Shown here: positions 60,158-64,000 of the stretch, in pieces
How positions within the stretch are numbered: the first letter of the stretch is position 1
Layout: the number at the start of each line of letters is the position of its first letter
DNA from: Ascarosepion bandense
Taxonomy: Eukaryota; Mollusca; Cephalopoda; Sepiida; Sepiidae
Assembly (NCBI GenBank): GCA_037127315.1
Contig: JBBBDQ010000403.1
Coordinates: 2,586,001 to 2,650,000, forward strand
Reading direction: 5' to 3'
Length of the DNA: 64,000 bases
Position numbers and translations under genes: made by a program
Notes under the pieces: generated by a model
Told to the model about the DNA's origin: nothing
Seen by the model: only the letters and a program-made list of their open reading frames with translations
Database searches by the model: none

Positions 60158-60448
60158 ATGCGGTGTAGGTATAAAAGAATCCAAAGGAGTATCCTGTACA
60201 TACAGTCGTAGAATAACTTTCTAAGAGAGCTCTGAACATATATGTATATAAATACATAGAGGGCAAATATAAGAAAAAAAAATTAGGCAGACACGTTATT
60301 TCATGGTAAATCGGTAGTTTGGGCCTATTTCAGGCGAACCATCATCGGCTTCCGTCTACGCATCGTTCATTCAATGAATTAGAACACTTTCAGCTATTGG
60401 GCGTGTATAATGATAAAATACAAGCTAAAAAGTCAGTCTCCTTCTAAC

Positions 60449-60580
60449 GAGCGCCCGTAGCTAGGAGGTATAATCGCCGACTGACGCCAATTCGGTCGGG
60501 TTTCAATCCTGGGTAAAAGGCAATCGGCTGTCTAACCGTACTGATGACCTATGATACAGCGAAACAGATCTGTCTGCGGA
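60449..60580 (+). mobile_element. SINE family 3
   Basis: tRNA-like head gagcgcccgtagctaggagg, B-box gggtttcaatcctggg, then ccgtactgatgacctatgat and acagcgaaacagatctgt. Confidence 0.72.
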
Positions 60581-60740
60581 TGACTATATGAGAGAGAGAG
60601 TACGTGTTAGATCTTTGCTCTATATGAATTTTGGCACTAATTCTGATTTAAAGAAATCCTGTTATCTTTGCTTGTATGGATGACACAAAAGGAGAAAAAC
60701 TCTTTTTTTGTTGTTAATTTTGTTTTGTTTTATTTTGCCG

Positions 60741-63263
60741 TTAATGCTTGTAGTCTTAAATATGTGAAAAGGGTGCAACCTGTGTAGATGTAAGAGTTTT
60801 GATGACTTAAAAGTTTTATTTTGTAGTTAATGCATTTTGTCTTAAACCATGTGAAAAGGGTGCAACCTGTACAGATGTAGGAGTTTTGATGACTTAATAG
60901 TTTTATTTTGTAGTTAATGCATTTTGTCTTAAACCATGTGAAAAGGGTGCAACCTGTATAGATGTAGGAGTTTTGATGACTTAATAGTTTTATTTTGTAG
61001 TTAATGCATTTTGTCTTAAACCATGTGAAAAGGGTGCAACCTGTACAGATGTAGGAATTTTGATGACTTAATAGTTTTATTTTGTAGTTAATGCATTTTG
61101 TCATAAACCATGTGAAAAGGGTGCAACCTGTACAGATGTAGGAGTTTTGATGACTTAATAGTTTTATTTTGTAGTTAATGCATTTTGTCTTAAACCATGT
61201 GAAAAGGGTGCAACCTGTACAGATGTAGGAGTTTTGATGACTTAATAGTTTTATTTTGTAGTTAATGCATTTTGTCATAAACCATGTGAAAAGGGTGCAA
61301 CCTGTACAGATGTAGGAATTTTTATGACTTAATAGTTTTATTTTGTAGTTAATGCATTTTGTCTTAAACCATGTGAAAAGGGTGCAACCTGTACAGATGT
61401 AGGAGTTTTGATGACTTAATAGTTTTATTTTGTAGTTAATGCATTTTGTCTTAAACCATGTGAAAAGGGTGCAACCTGTACAGATGTAGGAGTTTTGATG
61501 ACTTAATAGTTTTATTTTGTAGTTAATGCATTTTGTCTTAAACCATGTGAAAAGGGTGCAACCTGTATAGATGTAGGAGTTTTGATGACTTAATTGTTTT
61601 ATTTTGTAGTTAATGCTTTTTGTCTTAAACCATGTGAAAAGGGTGCAACCTGTACAGATGTAGGAGTTTTGATGACTTAATAGTTTTATTTTGTAGTTAA
61701 TGCATTTTGTCTTAAACGATGTGAAAAGGGTGCAACCTGTATAGATGTAGGAGTTTTGATGACTTAATTGTTTTATTTTGTAGTTAATGCTTTTTGTCTT
61801 AAACCATGTGAAAAGGGTGCAGCCTGTACAGATGTAGGAGTTTTGATGACTTAATAGTTTTATTTTGTAGTTAATGCTTTTTGTCTTAAACCATGTGAAA
61901 AGGGTGCAACCTGTACAGATGTAGGAGTTTTGATGACTTAATAGTTTTATTTTGTAGTTAATGCATTTTGTCTTAAACGATGTGAAAAGGGTGCAACCTG
62001 TATAGATGTAGGAGTTTTGATGACTTAATAGTTTTATTTTGTAGTTAATGCATTTTGTCTTAAACGATGTGAAAAGGGTGCAACCTGTATAGATGTAGGA
62101 GTTTTGATGACTTAATTGTTTTATTTTGTAGTTAATGCTTTTTGTCTTAAACCATGTGAAAAGGGTGCAACCTGTACAGATGTAGGAGTTTTGATGACTT
62201 AATAGTTTTATTTTGTAGTTAATGCATTTTGTCTTAAACGATGTGAAAAGGGTGCAACCTGTATAGATGTAGGAGTTTTGATGACTTAATTGTTTTATTT
62301 TGTAGTTAATGCTTTTTGTCTTAAACCATGTGAAAAGGGTGCAACCTGTACAGATGTAGGAGTTTTGATGACTTAATAGTTTTATTTTGTAGTTAATGCA
62401 TTTTGTCTTAAACGATGTGAAAAGGGTGCAACCTGTATAGATGTAGGAGTTTTGATGACTTAATAGTTTTATTTTGTAGTTAATGCATTTTGTCTTAAAC
62501 GATGTGAAAAGGGGGCAACCTGTATAGATGTAGGAGTTTTGATGACTTAATTGTTTTATTTTGTAGTTAATGCTTTTTGTCTTAAACCATGTGAAAAGGG
62601 TGCAACCTGTACAGATGTAGGAGTTTTGATGACTTAATAGTTTTATTTTGTAGTTAATGCATTTTGTCTTAAACGATGTGAAAAGGGTGCAACCTGTATA
62701 GATGTAGGAGTTTTGATGACTTAATTGTTTTATTTTGTAGTTAATGCTTTTTGTCTTAAACCATGTGAAAAGGGTGCAACCTGTACAGATGTAGGAGTTT
62801 TGATGACTTAATTGTTTTATTTTGTAGTTAATGCATTTTGTCTTAAACCATGTGAAAAGGGTGCAACCTGTATAGATGTAGGAGTTTTGATGACTTAATA
62901 GTTTTATTTTGTAGTTAATGCATTTTGTCTTCAACCATGTGAAAAAGGGTGCAACCTGTACAGATGTAGGAGTTTTGATGACTTAATAGTTTTATTTTGT
63001 AGTTAATGCATCTTGTCTTAAACCATGTGAAAAGGGTGCAACCTGTACAGATGTAGGAGTTTTGATGACTTAATAGTTTTATTTTGTAGTTAATGCTTTT
63101 TGCCTTAAATCATGTGAAAAGGGTGCAACCTGTACAGCTGTAGGAGTTTTGATGACTTAATAGTTTTATTTTGTAGTTAACGCTTTTTGCCTTAAATCAT
63201 GTGAAAAGGGTGCAACCTGTACAGCTGTAGGAGTTTTGATGGCTTAATGATTTTATTTTGCAG
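60741..63263 (+). repeat. 87-bp minisatellite of 29 truncated EGF pseudo-exons with acceptor sites
   Basis: The distance from the first ttaatgc to the same point in exon 10 is 2,523 bases, exactly 29 x 87. The first unit is 86 bases, and a later one near 62941 has an extra base. Each unit holds a T-rich tract ending tag (ttttattttgtag), then sequence matching the first half of exon 10 up to acagatgta, then a diverged tail with taa or tag stops. In the EGF frame a unit reads NAFCLKPCEKGATCTDVGVLMT and stops. Two unit classes (aatgcattttg and aatgctttttg; aaccatg and aacgatg) alternate, which suggests a two-unit higher-order repeat. The long opposite-strand reading frame (60730-62934) follows from 87 being a multiple of 3. 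Confidence 0.93.
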
Positions 63264-63374
63264 TTAATGCTTGTGGCTTGAAGCCATGTAAGAATGGCGC
63301 AACCTGTACAGATGTAGAAGATGGCTATCAATGCACGTGCAGAATTGGATTTAATGGATCAAATTGTGAAATCA
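63264..63374 (+). CDS. EGF-like exon 10 (type C, variant)
   Basis: Acceptor ttttattttgcag and donor gtaagt. It encodes NACGLKPCKNGATC, TDVEDGYQC and GFNGSNCEI. It shares NAC and NGATC with exon 6 but has a divergent end. NGS is a possible N-glycosylation site and NGATC an O-fucose consensus. The sequence directly upstream is a 29-copy array built from this exon's own acceptor and first half, which makes it the likely source copy or its closest intact relative. Confidence 0.9.
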
Positions 63375-63653
63375 GTAAGTCATTTATTTTGTCATGTGAT
63401 AAGTCTTTCCATATCCATGCAAACAAATAGCAGTTGAATACACTTTTCTTAGTTTCTAACGAAATGTTTCTGTTTCTCAATATATAGAGCGAAGATGAAA
63501 ATAAACACCAAAACAGTCAATCGTCAAATGACAAAAAAAAAAAAGGTTTCTGAATTGGAGCATTTGTGCATCGTTACAATTAATAAATCAATTCTTTAAA
63601 AATAAACATTTAACATTTTCCAACCAATTTGTTGCATTCCTGACAACAACTAT

Positions 63654-64000
63654 CAGGTTGGTGAAAAGGTTTTTACCGATTTAAAATTTCATCTTGAAAA
63701 TGAAAAAATTGTATATTTCTGAAAATCTTTATTCACAACAATAACGACATTTGCTCTCTATAATTTGATTCCATCTGTCAACGAGCTTATAAATGCCTCG
63801 CTTGTAAAATTCTTCAGGATTTGATGTGAAATATGAATCTAACTCATGTTCAATCTCCTGTCGTGATGTTAACCTAAGGCCATCTAAATAGTTTTGTAAT
63901 CCTCGAAATAAGTGATAATCCGAGGGAGCTAGGACAGGAGAATATGCAGGATGGGGTAAGATGCCACTTCTCATCACCTGTGACAAGCCTACCAAAAAAT
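63654..64000 (-). pseudogene. Mariner-type transposase C-terminus, runs off window
   Basis: The reverse strand stays open from the window end to 63729 and encodes HPAYSPVLAPSDYHLFRGLQ, then FYKRGIYKLVDRWNQIIE. This is the usual mariner ending. The last catalytic Asp (SPDLAPSD in active relatives) is Val, so this copy should be inactive. The start of the terminal repeat (aggttggtgaaaaggttttt) lies at 63655. It belongs to a different mariner lineage from the copy at 23655. Confidence 0.85.

Larger units (their letters stand above)
10046..63374 (+). other. EGF-repeat gene, partial (10 exons visible, both ends outside window)
   Basis: Ten EGF-like exons share one strand, one length (111 bp) and one phase (1-1), each between an acceptor AG and a donor GT. 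Spliced in order they stay open for 370 codons. Junction codons are Pro before A and B exons and Ile or Val before C exons. Introns are about 2.9 kb, 113 bp, 4.0 kb, 3.2 kb, 21.3 kb, 12.0 kb, 667 bp, 2.4 kb and 5.7 kb. No start codon, signal peptide, transmembrane exon, promoter or poly(A) site could be assigned. EGF arrays of this kind are typical of extracellular matrix proteins and receptor ectodomains. The spacing C-x4-C-x5-C-x8-C-x-C-x8-C fits, but the calcium-binding Asp/Asn signature before the first Cys is missing. Two neighbouring genes with the same exon type cannot be excluded. Confidence 0.82.

Noticed and set aside
60730..62934. 734-codon reverse-strand frame with 29-residue repeats
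   Set aside because: It is the reverse complement of the 87-bp pseudo-exon array; openness follows from 87 being 29 codons.

Overview
This looks like nuclear DNA of an animal, most likely a cephalopod or other mollusc. The base composition is AT-rich and there are long (TA)n and (CA)n tracts. Several tRNA-derived SINE families are present, along with remnants of jockey/CR1-like and RTE-like LINEs, Helitron-type elements, mariner relics and large minisatellites. No bacterial-style gene organisation is present. The cephalopod assignment is inferred from repeat style and was not tested by a database search.

One gene is supported, on the + strand. Ten EGF-like domain exons lie between 10046 and 63374. 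Each is exactly 111 bp, has phase 1 at both ends, is flanked by AG and GT splice sites and carries six cysteines. Joined, they read open for 370 codons. By sequence they fall into three types in the order A-B-C, A-B-C, A-A-B-C. This suggests an ancestral three-domain cassette that was duplicated, with one later duplication of A. Neither end of the gene is in the window. The protein is probably secreted or a membrane ectodomain; its name cannot be decided from these domains alone.

The introns hold most of the unusual content. The B-to-C intron of the first cassette is 113 bp. In the second cassette it is 21.3 kb and holds a 15-kb, roughly 250-copy satellite of a 60-bp CpG-rich unit (25452-40480). 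In the third it is 5.7 kb and holds 29 copies of an 87-bp unit made from the splice acceptor and 5' half of the following EGF exon (60741-63263). The C-to-A intron (42215-54166) carries a small outpost of the 60-bp satellite, a TAGG repeat, three tandem piggyBac-like MITEs separated by GATA tracts, and a G-rich 26/27-bp minisatellite.

Region by region: 1-10 kb has Helitron copies, SINEs, a LINE 3' end and a local duplication. 10-21 kb has EGF exons 1-5 with a large palindrome, a fold-back element, a purine-rich tract and RTE/LINE relics. 21-42 kb has a Helitron, a mariner relic, the satellite and head-to-head LINE fragments. 42-54 kb has exon 6, an inverted copy of a composite repeat and minisatellites. 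54-64 kb has exons 7-10, a Helitron with tripled internal modules, SINEs, the pseudo-exon array and a mariner relic running off the end.
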